Source: Isochrysis galbana (lineage: Eukaryota; Haptophyta; Isochrysidales; Isochrysidaceae). From it: a DNA stretch of 64,000 bases. Position 1 is the stretch's first letter; every line of letters starts with the position of its first letter. The position numbers and the translations under genes are program-made. The stretch covers positions 6,176,407-6,240,406 of the forward strand of contig CM030932.1 in the NCBI GenBank assembly GCA_018136815.1, written 5' to 3'. Under the pieces are notes generated by a model. The model saw nothing but the letters and a program-made list of their open reading frames with translations, made no database searches and was not told the DNA's origin. Shown one piece after another: positions 10,001-20,052 of the stretch.

Positions 10001-10072
10001 GACATGATGACTAAGGCTCTAGAAAAGGGAAAGTTCGTTTCGTTCCGCAACAAGTCGCTCGGATCATTTTAG
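7001..10072 (+). CDS. Copia-type Pol polyprotein, 5'-truncated, RT site mutated
   Basis: A long open frame of LTR-retrotransposon Pol in Copia (Ty1) order: GAG-pre-integrase region with an H-x4-H...C-x2-C zinc motif (about 7270-7370), integrase core with D, D and E (SSDTIGPFP; CDNGTEF; HAERLW), a variable Pro-rich linker, reverse transcriptase (WVFKIIYKSDG, FKARWVACGYSQ, DYDETF, DVTKAFTQGD) and RNase H (YSDASWGS, SSAEAE, HCDNSAT). Gag and protease are missing. Element homology starts near 7048; the first 16 codons come from the flanking repeat. The RT catalytic box reads YVDN (9095-9106) where active Copia elements have YVDD, one transition away. The frame is otherwise intact, pointing to a fairly recent but inactive copy. 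Confidence 0.93.
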   Translation: MGTHGASWGVTTSSPVLIAPELSNNLFSARYGDEHDNIKTVLNTPDGKDEYRIILPNGDHVPLDRNNRHNVILAYTTQHEPLDASFDIIHARFGHAHASRIDAAFSKHNLDKFRHDPASCDACLKNRRRLNRNKVSTTHTKYSYFGECVSSDTIGPFPTSLIGRYQYAVCFFDRATRYPSVYFLKNKDSGSVLAAAKQFLTDHKIYLTRTAVPGVVDTWHCDNGTEFTAANVDEFCAELGIRRTYSPPYTPDRNAHAERLWYTLLRPMRVMLAHSGGDSIKPLFWPFLMQYACEIHRALPSTANAHGLSPVEALTGRPADLSKFKVMFCDCFPRLPDHISSSKLNSPREKAAFLGIDSTRKGFYVFLSSSNRVTTAVDVTFNERSFTVLSDARDPSLISQAFRQPPSNTLPNFAAPTTRPPIISSAVPSPPLHSLPVAVAHPILTAPPPSARLAWHLPPATPRSVLSTTVAGLLAIAMTASSVGECLIVNPDSANSIPTPKSFKDAIADPIYAKQWIEAMKDDVKGKYETNNAWTLVRSLPPGRKCTKGKWVFKIIYKSDGSIERFKARWVACGYSQVEGIDYDETFCSTMRCESIRLFLANICASEDDWLEIDVTKAFTQGDMDPNLDLYVEQPHGFEQEGYAACKLTRPLEGTKQAGHLFMKSNADHLVSLGFKRCVAEPNLFKRSLDGILIKIGLYVDNLLIGFPRDNKSATEQVRTFLSRYTARFACSAPKAPSLFCGMLLSRDVTAKTLRVSQEHYIVNTATKFLRGSSKPYTVPIRSTDIDTFMKMKGATSDEERAIMRDKPYLAIMGCLLWIANCTRPDVAYASSFLCQFMQDPSPKNFEHALAVLSYLHNTKSLSLTYRGSAPTIEVYSDASWGSSPNPFSGHIIMYCGAAVSYSARKLKIIPQSSAEAEIAAYTNGAKDLRFVLNVLEFLEADYSLPVAIHCDNSATIASIKNPGVTARTRHYENWLWFGRKQFLDLISTPSWLSTNNQIADMMTKALEKGKFVSFRNKSLGSF

Positions 10073-10470
10073 CGACTTGTCGCACTTCCGCATGTCCCAC
10101 CGGTCAACCTGCAAACTCTCTTAGAGTTGACGGGCCTCATGCCGTAGTGGAGCCATTACGCCTTTATCGGCCTAATGAGAATCCTTCGTCGGCCTATGCG
10201 TCATCTCGCTTGAGCTCGATTCAGTCCTGACGTATGCTTGTATCTTTCATTGGGAATGACGTCGGATGGGAAATAGGGATTCGCCTTTGGCGATGGGGGA
10301 GTGTCAGAGTTTTGTTGTCCTGGTTTAATCCTAGTGCTGAGGGACCGTGCCTCATCGGCAACGGAGCCCCTACCCCGCGATGGGGGTGTGCGCGGTTGGT
10401 GCATGGCTCGTCCGGTGTATGTGGCTAGGGATGCTAGCCAACAAGACCTCTTACAAGACTACAATTTCTA
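7048..10470 (+). mobile_element. Copia LTR retrotransposon, 5'-truncated
   Basis: This covers the pol frame, about 230 bp of 3' untranslated sequence, a polypurine tract GATGGGGGAG (10292-10301) and a presumed 3' LTR. The 5' LTR, primer-binding site, gag and protease are absent: element homology stops abruptly at the direct repeat ending at 7047. Confidence 0.8.
10302..10470 (+). repeat. Putative 3' LTR of the Copia element
   Basis: It starts TGTCAGAG directly after the polypurine tract, as Copia LTRs do. The end is set near ACAATTTCTAACG (10470), where unique sequence seems to resume, giving about 169 bp. No second LTR is present to confirm the boundary, and the expected terminal CA is not clear. 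Confidence 0.45.
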
Positions 10471-10564
10471 ACGGGGGCCCTCATCGTGCTCGTCGCGGGA
10501 TGGTGCTACAATCCTGCCGCACTCTCTCGCCCAGCTTTACTTTACTCCAGCGTCCGGAATCTGC

Positions 10565-10960
10565 GCCTCCCCCTCGCGTGGGGGGAGGGGGGGGGGGGGA
10601 GCTTCCAGTGGGGGGAAGGGGGGGGGGGGGGAGGGCGGGAGGTGAGAAGAGGATCGCCCGGCGCCGAACGGACGCCCGAGGGGGGGAGAAGGGAGAAACG
10701 TCCACTGGTGGGTGGGGGTGGGCACACTGGGGCGGGGCCAGTGGCGCGCGGGGGGGGGGGGGGGGGGGGGGGGGGAGGCGGGGGCGGGGGAGGCGGCGCT
10801 CCAAAAGGGGGGGGGGGGGCGGGGGGGAGAAAGGGGGGGGGGGGGGGGGGAAGGGAGGGGGAAGCAGGGGGAGGGGAGGGGGCGCACTGGGGGGACGCAG
10901 CGGAGCGGGCAAACAAGGGGGTGGCGAGGCGCGGGGGTTGAGTGGGGGGGGAGGGAGCGT
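10565..10960 (+). repeat. G-rich tract, potential G-quadruplex region
   Basis: Nearly 400 bp of guanine-dominated sequence with many runs of 6-26 G, including one of about 26 near 10750-10775. The long Pro-rich or Gly-rich open frames across it on both strands are composition artefacts. It ends 38 bp before the start codon of the next gene. Confidence 0.75.
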
Positions 10961-10997
10961 TTGGCTCTCCTCCTTCGACCAGCCCGTCCTTCAAGAC

Positions 10998-11725
10998 ATG
11001 CAGGCGGGGCAGGAGGGGAAGAATCTCTTCATTGGGGGGTCTGGAGCGAGTCCCGCGCACGGCCAATGTGGGCTTGAGAGTCTGGCCACCGCGGAGGCGA
11101 GGGATTACGAGGCGCTCTTTATCAGCGCACATGATGCCATGGACTCCGTGATGGCGGTGCTGCGGATGGCGGACAATAATCGTATCACACAAGCGACCTT
11201 CGTTGATCCATTGCGCAGGCTTGCCAACGCATGCGAGGATGCGCGCATACCTCTTCAGCAAATACGTGAAATATTCCTCGAGTCAGCGATACAAAGCGCT
11301 AAAGCTGGCAAACCGCCCACCCGCTCTACTGTCAACCTGCGCCATTTCGCCCTTTGTACGCGGGTATGCATTCTTCACTTCCTCGAATGAGACATTCCCG
11401 GTGCTTTGGAGATCGGCATGTGGGACGTACCTCCTGCCCCTTGCATAGTGAACGAAGCCATTGGTACCCACCTTCGCACCTTCCGCCTCTGACACCCATC
11501 ACGCCTGGTCTTCAGGACGCGGCGGAGCATGCAGCTAGTTTATACGCCGGGGTTACGAGGTCCGCCGGGGTGTTTTCGATATGCTCATGCTCGCCGAGGG
11601 TAAGCCCCGAGGCAGCTGGACGCCAGCTTGATGCCGATAGGAGGCGCATCAAGAGCTACTTTCGTTCACTGCTCATCGAACAGGGCATCCCTGTCACTTC
11701 TTGGGAGCGCGGTAGTCATAAGTAG
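10998..11725 (+). CDS. Orphan two-exon protein
   Basis: I do not recognise a family. Exon 1 is 10998-11363 (ATG to CGG) and exon 2 is 11516-11725 (stop TAG), with donor GTATGC and acceptor TTCAG. Both boundaries are phase 0, so the frame joins exactly; the product is 191 residues. Residues about 30-110 look alpha-helical and soluble, with a VLRMADNNRITQATFVDPLRRLANACEDA stretch, and the C-terminus is basic (DADRRRIKSYFRSLL). No signal peptide or membrane segment is seen. The start is the first ATG after the G-rich tract; a further 5' exon cannot be excluded. It is judged a gene from the coherent splice and non-repetitive composition. Confidence 0.5.
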
Positions 11726-12468
11726 AGATCCTCAATGACATACGTCGTCAAGCACTAGTTACTATTGCGCCGAGATTTGGGTCACTCATGCACGCCAGTT
11801 GGCGGTCGGTCGGAGTCTCGGTGAGCGAAAGCTTTATCATACCCTTGGCGCTTGTGTCTAGACGATGTGGCCGCAGGTGTGAGCGCAGTCACGTACAATG
11901 TGCACGCGGTCTGTTCGTCCATTGCTCAATATGATTTACTCGCGCCAGAAGGGAAGTCCGGATCACTTCACAGTCATATGTGCAAGGATGGAAGGCTTAC
12001 GTTCTCATCTATTCCCTCGTACTCATCGGGTTGGACGTGAGCCGTCCAACGGGAGATTTGTGATGCTTCCATCGCCCTTCTGCTCGCTGTACTTCCGTTT
12101 TTCAGCAGACTGGTTGTCATGAAGATCGTCGTATCATCTCTGACGATTTTCTGACTTGATGAGGCGGTTGGGTACGCAACACGCCGTTGCACGATCTCTT
12201 TCCAAGAGTATCAAGCTGTCCCATTGAATGACGATGGACTTGAGCGTCTGCGTGACTTGCCTTCCTAACGAGCTTCATCGTGTGCGCTCGCCTTTGACGG
12301 AATAGCGGGGGGTCCCTTCTATTTTTGAGAATGTTTTCGTGAGCTGTGTGTGCCAATCGTCCATTGGCGAATGCTACTGCTGCTACAAACCCATCAAAAG
12401 ACTTAGTGCGTTACATAGTTGCAGTTGCGCTTATGCATTGGCATTGTGTGATTCGCAAACATAGCTGG
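11726..12468. other. Intergenic, no gene seen
   Basis: Mixed-composition spacer between the orphan gene and the LINE tail; only short unsupported ORFs. Confidence 0.4.
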
Positions 12469-13500
12469 AAAAAAAAACTTCTTAATAGTCTCGCCGCGCG
12501 CGCGACCCTGCACAGCTTCTATGCAGCCACGCCCGCTTCCCTTATCCCCCCTCCACCTGCCTTGCGGCTCGTCCCCTCGTGCTCTACCTAGGGGCTGGGT
12601 GCAGTAGGTTTCCGGTGGCAGGCGGTGTGTACCGATACCCGATGGCTTTCCTCGCTACTTCTTCTTGCGCCATCGGGCTACCGGTTGTTGCATGTTTTAC
12701 TCCAGGTGTTGAGTGTTGGGAGCCTGTAGTCCAGAGTAGCTATGGGCATCTGTACGGTAGGGCGTGGGTCACGGCGGGCCTCTTATAGTTCAGGCTAGCC
12801 GCTCCGCTATGTTGAGCGCTTGAGCTATCAGGGACAGGTTCGTACTCATGACTAGAGCTCCTTTGTTGTTATTTGTAAAGATGGGGGTGCTGAGTTCTCG
12901 TGGCGACTTGATCTTCGGTTTCCTGCCTTGGGAAGCCTTGTTCGTCCGAGCGGTCGAGATTCCGTCCGGAGGTTCAAAGCCCCTCACGAGGACCGTGAAC
13001 CTGTTCAGAGTCTTTTCGATGACCGGCACGTGGTGGTAGGTGTAGTGGTCGAATTCTGCTCTGTAGAAGTCGCCTATTATGCATCTCCATGCTATGAGGT
13101 ATAGGGCTTTCAGGCTGTCTGGCGTCGGCGAGTTCGGGTATGCGAAGAGTCTGTCTTTGGTCTTCTGGGCTGACGATCTGTTTTTCGCGGGGGTGTATCC
13201 CGCTACGGCTTCTATGGTTTGGAATATCTGAAGTGTGGAGGAGCACCTAGCCAGGTGTGTCGAGTTCTCGCGGTGTTTTCCGCATAGCCTACTTTTTGCG
13301 GTGGTCACCGCAGCGAAACGGTTGCGTGTGCCGATTCTTCTGTGGGTAATGTGTTTAAAGTGAGGGTGCTTGTCGGTGTGTTTCAGCAGGGGATGAGTAC
13401 CCTTTGATATCCTCCAACCTGCAGATGAACTTAGTGTCATTCCGTTTGCAAGCGTCCATGATGGCACTCTCGACGACTACCTCCATGATGCATGATACGA
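12469..13500 (-). mobile_element. LINE (non-LTR retrotransposon) 3' part
   Basis: The 3' end is at 12469: on the minus strand it reads GAGACTATTAAGAAGTT followed by nine T. This tail recurs in the elements ending near 19386 and 24305, and its neighbouring 3' UTR (12500-12670) matches the reverse complement of 19190-19386. Upstream lies the C-terminal coding region of a LINE ORF2. The 5' boundary is not defined and runs into the zinc-finger region. No target-site duplication was found. Confidence 0.75.
12790..13467 (-). CDS. LINE ORF2 C-terminal fragment
   Basis: 225 codons from the region after the reverse transcriptase. It has the Cys/His motif typical of LINE C-termini, C-x2-H-x6-H-x3-C (SRLCGKHRENSTHLARC), and the pattern AWRCIIGDFYRAEF. 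The fragment at 56437-56886 carries the equivalent LAWRYILTDFYNIQY. The catalytic RT and endonuclease regions are not in this fragment. It ends about 320 bp before the element tail, as a real ORF2 stop would. The methionine used as start is simply the first in the open frame. Confidence 0.65.
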   Translation of the reverse strand: MPSWTLANGMTLSSSAGWRISKGTHPLLKHTDKHPHFKHITHRRIGTRNRFAAVTTAKSRLCGKHRENSTHLARCSSTLQIFQTIEAVAGYTPAKNRSSAQKTKDRLFAYPNSPTPDSLKALYLIAWRCIIGDFYRAEFDHYTYHHVPVIEKTLNRFTVLVRGFEPPDGISTARTNKASQGRKPKIKSPRELSTPIFTNNNKGALVMSTNLSLIAQALNIAERLA

Positions 13501-13530
13501 AGGCCTTTTGGTTCTTAATTAACCCCGAGT

Positions 13531-14562
13531 TTATTTGCGCGCGCTTTCACAGCCGTCATGTGAGAGGAGTACTTGATGTGTGCTCGAACGGATGGTGCTC
13601 TTGATGTTCGCCAACGTCTTCTTGCATGCCGCACAAAACAATTGACCTGCGGACTCACGGAGGGTTTCATTGGGGAATTCGCGCAGGCGCTGCCCAATGG
13701 TCACGTTCGTTTCTTTAGTCGTACGCAGGCCGATCTGCCGGCCACGGACGCCAACGGGAGGCTTCTTCTTCGGCTTCCGCTCTCGTTCGTGCACCGCCAT
13801 CTCAGGTGCGGACTCACGGAGGGTTTCATTGGGGAATTCGCGCAGGCGCTGCCCAATGGTCACGTTCGTTTCTTTAGTCGTACGCAGGCCGATCTGCCGG
13901 CCACGGACGCCAACGGGAGGCTTCTTCTTCGGCTTCCGCTCTCGTTCGTGCACCGCCATCTCAGGCAGCTCAACGCCAAAGATGCCTCTGCGAGGTTGGC
14001 GTGGGGCCTCCGATAATCGTGGAGAGCGGCGCAGACCGATCTTGGAGAGCGAGGACGGATGCACCCAGCGGCTCGTCTTGACTACGACGGCGGTAGCGCC
14101 ACTGCCTTTCTTCTTCTCCCACATGATCCGCACCCGGCCGTCATCGCGGGGCGGCTCCACTACCTCGCATTCGCCCACAGATGCATGCAACGCCGCTTGC
14201 CCTAGCAAGAACGTTGGCTGGTGCGTCGGCGATTCCGGTGGGGCGCCACTGCGCCGTGCGCGGTCCTCTCTCGTCGTGCTGTCCTCCTGCATTGCTCTGT
14301 CGAGCTCGTCATCGTCCGAGCTGTCCTCGCCCTCGCCCTCCCTTTCCATCTCCACCATCCCCTCGCTCAGCGTGTCGCCGCATTCCTCGTCATCGTCGTC
14401 GCCGTCGCTATCACCGTCATCCTCGGATGACGTTGCCAACTCAACTACCTGCACCCGCGTGGGAGGCGCCCACAGAGGGTCTGCAGACGCGGCTGAGCTA
14501 CCGCTCGCTTCCGCGGTTCGCTTCCTCTTGACCGGCCCGCCGGCCCGCGGCGGGGGCGGCAT
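13531..14562 (-). CDS. Acidic-basic protein with frameshifted zinc finger (transposase-like)
   Basis: 343 codons with several parts: an N-terminal basic patch (KRKRTAE), a long acidic Ser/Asp/Glu region, a middle part with a WEKKKGSGATAVVVKTSRWVHP stretch, then a 53-residue block present twice in tandem (KPKKKPPVGVRGRQIGL...GQRLREFPNETL). It ends in FCAACKK-TLANIKSTIR. In the frame as read, the second half of the finger is lost; shifting frame near 13580-13590 gives HIKYSSHMTAVKAR, completing a C-x2-C...H-x5-H finger like those in hAT-derived, CGGBP1-like proteins. This suggests a single-base indel in a transposon-derived gene. A G-run region lies directly upstream of the start. The finger assignment is moderate; the function is unknown. 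Confidence 0.5.
   Translation of the reverse strand: MPPPPRAGGPVKRKRTAEASGSSAASADPLWAPPTRVQVVELATSSEDDGDSDGDDDDEECGDTLSEGMVEMEREGEGEDSSDDDELDRAMQEDSTTREDRARRSGAPPESPTHQPTFLLGQAALHASVGECEVVEPPRDDGRVRIMWEKKKGSGATAVVVKTSRWVHPSSLSKIGLRRSPRLSEAPRQPRRGIFGVELPEMAVHERERKPKKKPPVGVRGRQIGLRTTKETNVTIGQRLREFPNETLRESAPEMAVHERERKPKKKPPVGVRGRQIGLRTTKETNVTIGQRLREFPNETLRESAGQLFCAACKKTLANIKSTIRSSTHQVLLSHDGCESARK
13648..13965 (-). repeat. In-frame 159-bp tandem duplication
   Basis: 13648-13806 and 13807-13965 appear identical. The 159-bp period equals 53 codons, so the minus-strand reading frame is preserved across both units. Perfect identity indicates a recent duplication or an assembly artefact. Confidence 0.92.
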
Positions 14563-14601
14563 GAGCGGGGGGGGGGGGGGCGGGGGCGCGGGGGCGGGGG
14601 C

Positions 14602-14941
14602 CTATATTTTGATCGGGAATGCGCCCCCCCCCCTACATCGGTCAAAAGTTTCGCTTTCGCTATGGCCCCCAAATACCGGGAAAAAATCGCGAAACTCTTG
14701 CCGGGGCCAACCTACAGCCTTCAGATGGGCAGGAATACAACAGCCCATGAGGTCGGAGAGGTCGCCCGCCAGGAGGCCAGCGCGGACATCGTCCACCCCG
14801 TCGAACGTGTCCACCGGAATCGGGAACTCGTACTCCGTCTGCGTCGTCGCGCGGTCGCCGCCTGTCGATGGCGAGACGTCCGTCACGAGCCTCCACCAGC
14901 CACCAGCTCGAAGGAGGCGTCCGTGGCGTCGACATCGGCAT
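14602..14941 (-). CDS. Possible coding exon, unknown protein
   Basis: The minus-strand frame over 14602-14890 has protein-like composition (TQTEYEFPIPVDTFDGVDDVRAG, DLSDLMGCCIPAHLKAVGWPRQEF), unlike the low-complexity sequence around it. No start codon in this frame is convincing: the ORF extends upstream to 15375 through repetitive His/Pro/Arg sequence. It could be an internal or first exon of a gene whose rest is not identifiable, or a fragment of the neighbouring zinc-finger element. A 32-bp segment (14711-14742) is exactly repeated in reverse at 50266-50297. Splice sites are uncertain; AG|GTTGG at the end of the shared segment could be a donor. Confidence 0.3.
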
Positions 14942-15254
14942 GGGCGGGCAGCGGGCAGCGGGCAGGGGGCAGGGCGGGGGTGATCGGCATGAGTGTGTTG
15001 GCTGTGTGTGTGTGTTAGCGTGGGGCTGGCGGCGCGGCGGCGCGCGGCGGCGAGAGAGAGAGGGGCGGGGGCGACGCTCCCCCCGCGCAGGGGGGTCGTT
15101 GTCTTCCCGTGTTGTTTCTCTTCTCCGGTCCTCGCGCGCTCGCTGCTCCGTTGGCCTTCACTTGCGCAAACTAAAGTGTAAAGTTCGCTATCTATACTCT
15201 GTTCAATAAAGAGAACAGGCGCGTGTGAGGAGAGAGGGTGAAAGAGGTGTGGAT

Positions 15255-16985
15255 ATGATGAGCTGCTACCACTTCGCCTGCGCGCCGCCGGCCGACGGTG
15301 GGTGCGGCACGACATACGACTGCCGCTGCACGGCGAGCCACTACCCTGGATGCAGCGGGGGCTGCTGCGAGGCACAGATTTGCATGAGGAATCCGTGCGC
15401 GATTCCCGACTGCGAGCATCCCTCCACTCAGGCCAGCTATAGCTGCAATATGACCGCTGCAGAGAAGTTGCTGCTCAGCGGCCGGTTGACCCCTCCGGCT
15501 GGTCCGTTCCCCGCGCCCATGCTACTACCATGGGCTTCACCTTCACTGGATCCGCCGTCTGCTGCGTCACCGTCATTCCCTCCTCCACCTCTGAATCCCT
15601 CTCCACCATTGCCGGGCGGGCCGCCTGAAATGCCGCCACCATCTACTCCACCGCCGTGGCTGCCACCACCAACGCCACCACCACGCAGTCCGCCTGGCCC
15701 CCCTCCGCCATCGCCAGCACCCTCTCCGCCACCCCCCTCATTCCCGCCGAAAGTCCCCGAATCTCATCCCCAGCAGCCCCCCCCCCCCCCCTCTCAACCA
15801 CCGCCCCTGCTACCACCTCGCCCTCCGCCCCCTCAGCCACCTCCACCAAATACACCCCCACCCTCATCTCCCCCAAGGTGGCCTCCTTCGGCACCTCCAC
15901 CAGGAAACCCTCCTTCCTCACCTCCGCCAGCTAACCCCCCGCCGAAGACACCTCCCCCGAGTCCACCGAGCCCACCGTCCCCTCCCCCAATGCCTCCACC
16001 ACCAAAGCTTCCCCCCAAGCTTCCACCGTCTCCCCCATCGCCTCCGTATCCGCCTCCGTACTCACCCCCGCCAAGTCCGCCGCCGCCGGCTGGGCCTCCT
16101 TCCCCCCCGCCTCCACCGCGCGCTCCGCCGAGATCGCCTCCGCCATCCGCGCCTCCAATGCGACCACCATCTCCGCCCCCCCCCTCCTTGCCGCCATGGT
16201 CCCCACCTCCGCGTTTCCCCCCTGGGATGCCGAAAGGCCAGCCACAAGTGCCTCCTCCACCTCCGGGAGCACCACCACCCTCGTTGCCCCCTCTGCCTCC
16301 CCCAGATCGTCCGCCTCCATCAGCTCCCCGGCCATCGCCACCACCTCCGTCATCTCCTCCCCCAAGCACACCTCCACCATCGCCACCGCCTCCACCGCCA
16401 TCACCGGCGGAACCTCCTCCTCCGCCCGCGCTCCCACCGCCGCCGCCTTCACCGCCACGCCCCGCCTCTACCCGTGCAGTCAAACTCACCATCCATTTGA
16501 CAAGGGACAGGTTCACAACAGTAGTCAAAGGCCTGCTTGATTCGCTTGCGACTCTCCTCGATTTGGATGTTGATCGGCTATCAGCGCCAAATGCACCCAC
16601 AGTAGGGAATGATGCGGTCGAGATTGAAATCCTCATCGCCCAGGCCTCGTCATCGCGCGAAACAAGCGCTGACGCCGCTGCTTCGCATCTAGTTGCGTTG
16701 GGTCCCGGCCGTCTCTCTTTTGAGTTATTGCTGCCTGTTGACGCCGTCAAGCACTCGGAACTCAAGTTCTCCGCATATTCACATGTCGACGACATTGAGA
16801 CTGTAGGGTGGATTCTCATGGGCTTGATGATCTGTGGTGCAGCTATGATGATGTGGGGTCTCCGTTCTGCCGCCTGCTGCCGCTCTGCAAGGTGGGCGTA
16901 CGCACATGGAATGCTCGAGGAAGCGCCTCTCACCGACGAATATGAGCAGTCACGAGTTGCATCATCGGTCTGGTGGACGCACTAA
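15255..16985 (+). CDS. Cys-rich / Ser-Pro-rich type I membrane protein
   Basis: 576 residues from ATG 15255 (a second ATG follows at once). Residues 1-65 are Cys-rich (13 Cys). Residues about 78-405 are an almost pure SPPPP/PPPPS region, the hydroxyproline-rich type found in chlorophyte wall and pherophorin-like proteins. About 410-515 is a compact domain (VKLTIHLTRDRFTTVVKGLL...VEIEILIAQ) that I cannot name. A membrane helix is at about 516-537 (GWILMGLMICGAAMMMWGL), followed by a 40-residue tail. No signal peptide precedes the Cys-rich part, so an upstream exon carrying one is likely missed. A cell-surface or cell-wall anchor role is inferred from composition. Antisense Gly-rich frames over the stalk are shadows. 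Confidence 0.75.
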   Translation: MMSCYHFACAPPADGGCGTTYDCRCTASHYPGCSGGCCEAQICMRNPCAIPDCEHPSTQASYSCNMTAAEKLLLSGRLTPPAGPFPAPMLLPWASPSLDPPSAASPSFPPPPLNPSPPLPGGPPEMPPPSTPPPWLPPPTPPPRSPPGPPPPSPAPSPPPPSFPPKVPESHPQQPPPPPSQPPPLLPPRPPPPQPPPPNTPPPSSPPRWPPSAPPPGNPPSSPPPANPPPKTPPPSPPSPPSPPPMPPPPKLPPKLPPSPPSPPYPPPYSPPPSPPPPAGPPSPPPPPRAPPRSPPPSAPPMRPPSPPPPSLPPWSPPPRFPPGMPKGQPQVPPPPPGAPPPSLPPLPPPDRPPPSAPRPSPPPPSSPPPSTPPPSPPPPPPSPAEPPPPPALPPPPPSPPRPASTRAVKLTIHLTRDRFTTVVKGLLDSLATLLDLDVDRLSAPNAPTVGNDAVEIEILIAQASSSRETSADAAASHLVALGPGRLSFELLLPVDAVKHSELKFSAYSHVDDIETVGWILMGLMICGAAMMMWGLRSAACCRSARWAYAHGMLEEAPLTDEYEQSRVASSVWWTH

Positions 16986-18470
<1,485 letters not shown>

Positions 18471-18519
18471 TAATAATATATACTACTATATATAATATGT
18501 AGTATAATAATATGGGTAT

Positions 18520-19937
18520 ATCGGACAAAAAATTCCGTCCTAGGAACTAGGACCACGTCCTAGAAAATTCTTGGATTTCTAGGACTCTGCCGATCATGCC
18601 ACCATTATAGCCTATGGTGAGCTTATGAGACATCCCATCACCTGAAGCTACAACTAAGTTTATACTTAGACGCGATGGAGCGCGCCGCCGCGACTCCCCT
18701 CTCCTTCGGGCCCCCTGCCGAGGGCGGCAGACAAAATTCTATGGGAGAGCCCTTACACAGGCAAAATCACGAAGTGGGTGAGGCACCCGCAATACCCCGT
18801 ACACAACGCGGGATGCGCATCACGAACGATGGGGATCATCGGCCTCCTTCACTGGACGACACACGTGAGAGCGCTACAAACGAAATGGATACTAAACTAC
18901 CTCAACGCGAGGAAGGCAATTTGGAAACACGCGCTCGACGCGTGGTTCTGCAGAACCGGGCTCGGCCGCGGGGCCGTTCTATCCTCGATCCCCACGAAGA
19001 CGCTTACCTGCAGCATCAGGGGGAACCCGGCACTGCCGACATTCTGGAAGGACGCCTTAGCGAACTTCAGACCCCTAGCCGCCAGTAGCGAGCCGACCAA
19101 CCGACGACAGACCTTAGTCACAATGACCACAGCTGCCTGACGCCCAGCACAAGGAACAAACACACATCAGCCGGTAGCCCGATGGCACAGGAGGAAGGTG
19201 AGAACCAGGCCGTCGAGAATCGGTACACACCGTCTGCCACCAAAAACCCACTACACCCAGCCCCTAGGTAGAGCACGAGGGGACGAGCCGCAAGGCAGGT
19301 GGAGGGGGAGAGAAGGGAAGCGGGCGTGGCTGCGAAGATACTGTGCAGGGTCGCGCGCGCGGCGAGATTATTAAGAAGTTTTTTTTCCCATCACCTGAAG
19401 CAAACCATCTCCACATCCCATTCAACCTTAGCTCTCCCCATGACCAACTCTGCTGAGCTTGTCTTTGCTTACTTTTGCTACCACAATCAGCATGCGGTGC
19501 TGCACTCGGGCGTCCGCTCGCACCAGAGGAGTTTTATTTTAGACCTTTTGGAGCAGTTGGCTAGCGGATTGGACACTTAGATGACAAAACTAAGCTTGGT
19601 GGTCACTGAAGGTCTCAAAGAGGGCAGTCAAAGCAACATTTCATCTCCTGGGGACCATGGGTAGAAAGAAGAGCTCCCCATTGGGTGGTATCAGCCATTT
19701 CTCCCGTTTCTAGGACAAGCAGCAATTCCGACCAGGTGACCCGCAAACGCGTCACAAAACTTGGTGTTGCTGAGGAAATGGTGCCTAGGTACACTTGGAA
19801 CATTTAATGAGGACATGCATGTGGTAAATCAATAGCCAAGGTTTGGGACAAAATAACATGGTATGCTCATGCTCTCACCTAGCAAAGTCCGTCCTTGTTT
19901 CTAGGACTGGTCCTAGAAAGCTGGGTACCTTTATCCG
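18520..19937 (+). mobile_element. MULE-like non-autonomous DNA element, interrupted by a retroelement
   Basis: It starts TCGGACAAAAAATTCCGTCC and ends TACCTTTATCCG, giving short terminal inverted repeats (TCGGAYAAA). It is flanked by a 10-bp direct repeat, ATATGGGTAT, at 18510-18519 and 19938-19947. TSDs of 9-10 bp are typical of Mutator-like elements. A second, uninterrupted copy lies in reverse at 53259-53923. Removing the nested insertion and one TSD leaves about 665 bp, the same as the second copy. Both copies carry CCTAG-rich inverted words near each end. No transposase is encoded. Confidence 0.85.
18649..19386 (+). mobile_element. Retroelement with 5' hairpin head and LINE tail, nested
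   Basis: 738 bp inserted in the MULE-like element and flanked by a perfect 15-bp target-site duplication, CCCATCACCTGAAGC (18634-18648 and 19387-19401). The unoccupied site is visible at 53797-53811 on the reverse strand with two differences. The 5' end is the hairpin word AACTAAGTTTATACTTAG. The middle (18778-19080) encodes a LINE post-RT segment (VRALQTKWILNYLNARKAIWK, then GLGRGAVLSS). The 3' UTR matches the LINE at 12469 and ends GAGATTATTAAGAAG plus T8. The frame is broken near the start, so it is non-autonomous, mobilised by a LINE. Confidence 0.88.
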
Positions 19938-19985
19938 ATATGGGTATCGGGATACCCAGAATACCCAGCTACCCAGGGGGCCATT

Positions 19986-20052
19986 TGCAACTATCACTAT
20001 CTAACTAGATAGGGGTCGGTCACTATCACTATCTAACTAGATAGGGGTCGGT
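19986..20052 (+). repeat. Tandem duplication, 33-bp unit, two copies
   Basis: The unit begins ACTATCACTATCTAACTAGA and ends TAGGGGTCGGT; it occurs twice in direct succession with no visible differences. Confidence 0.9.

Noticed and set aside
10347..10997. In-frame Gly/Arg-rich extension of the orphan gene, and Pro-rich frames on the other strand (10481-10912, 10542-11261)
   Set aside because: Products of the G-rich tract; no biased codon use or recognisable motif.
15833..16933. 366-codon Gly-rich minus-strand ORF
   Set aside because: Antisense shadow of the Pro-rich stalk (CCN repeats read as GGN).
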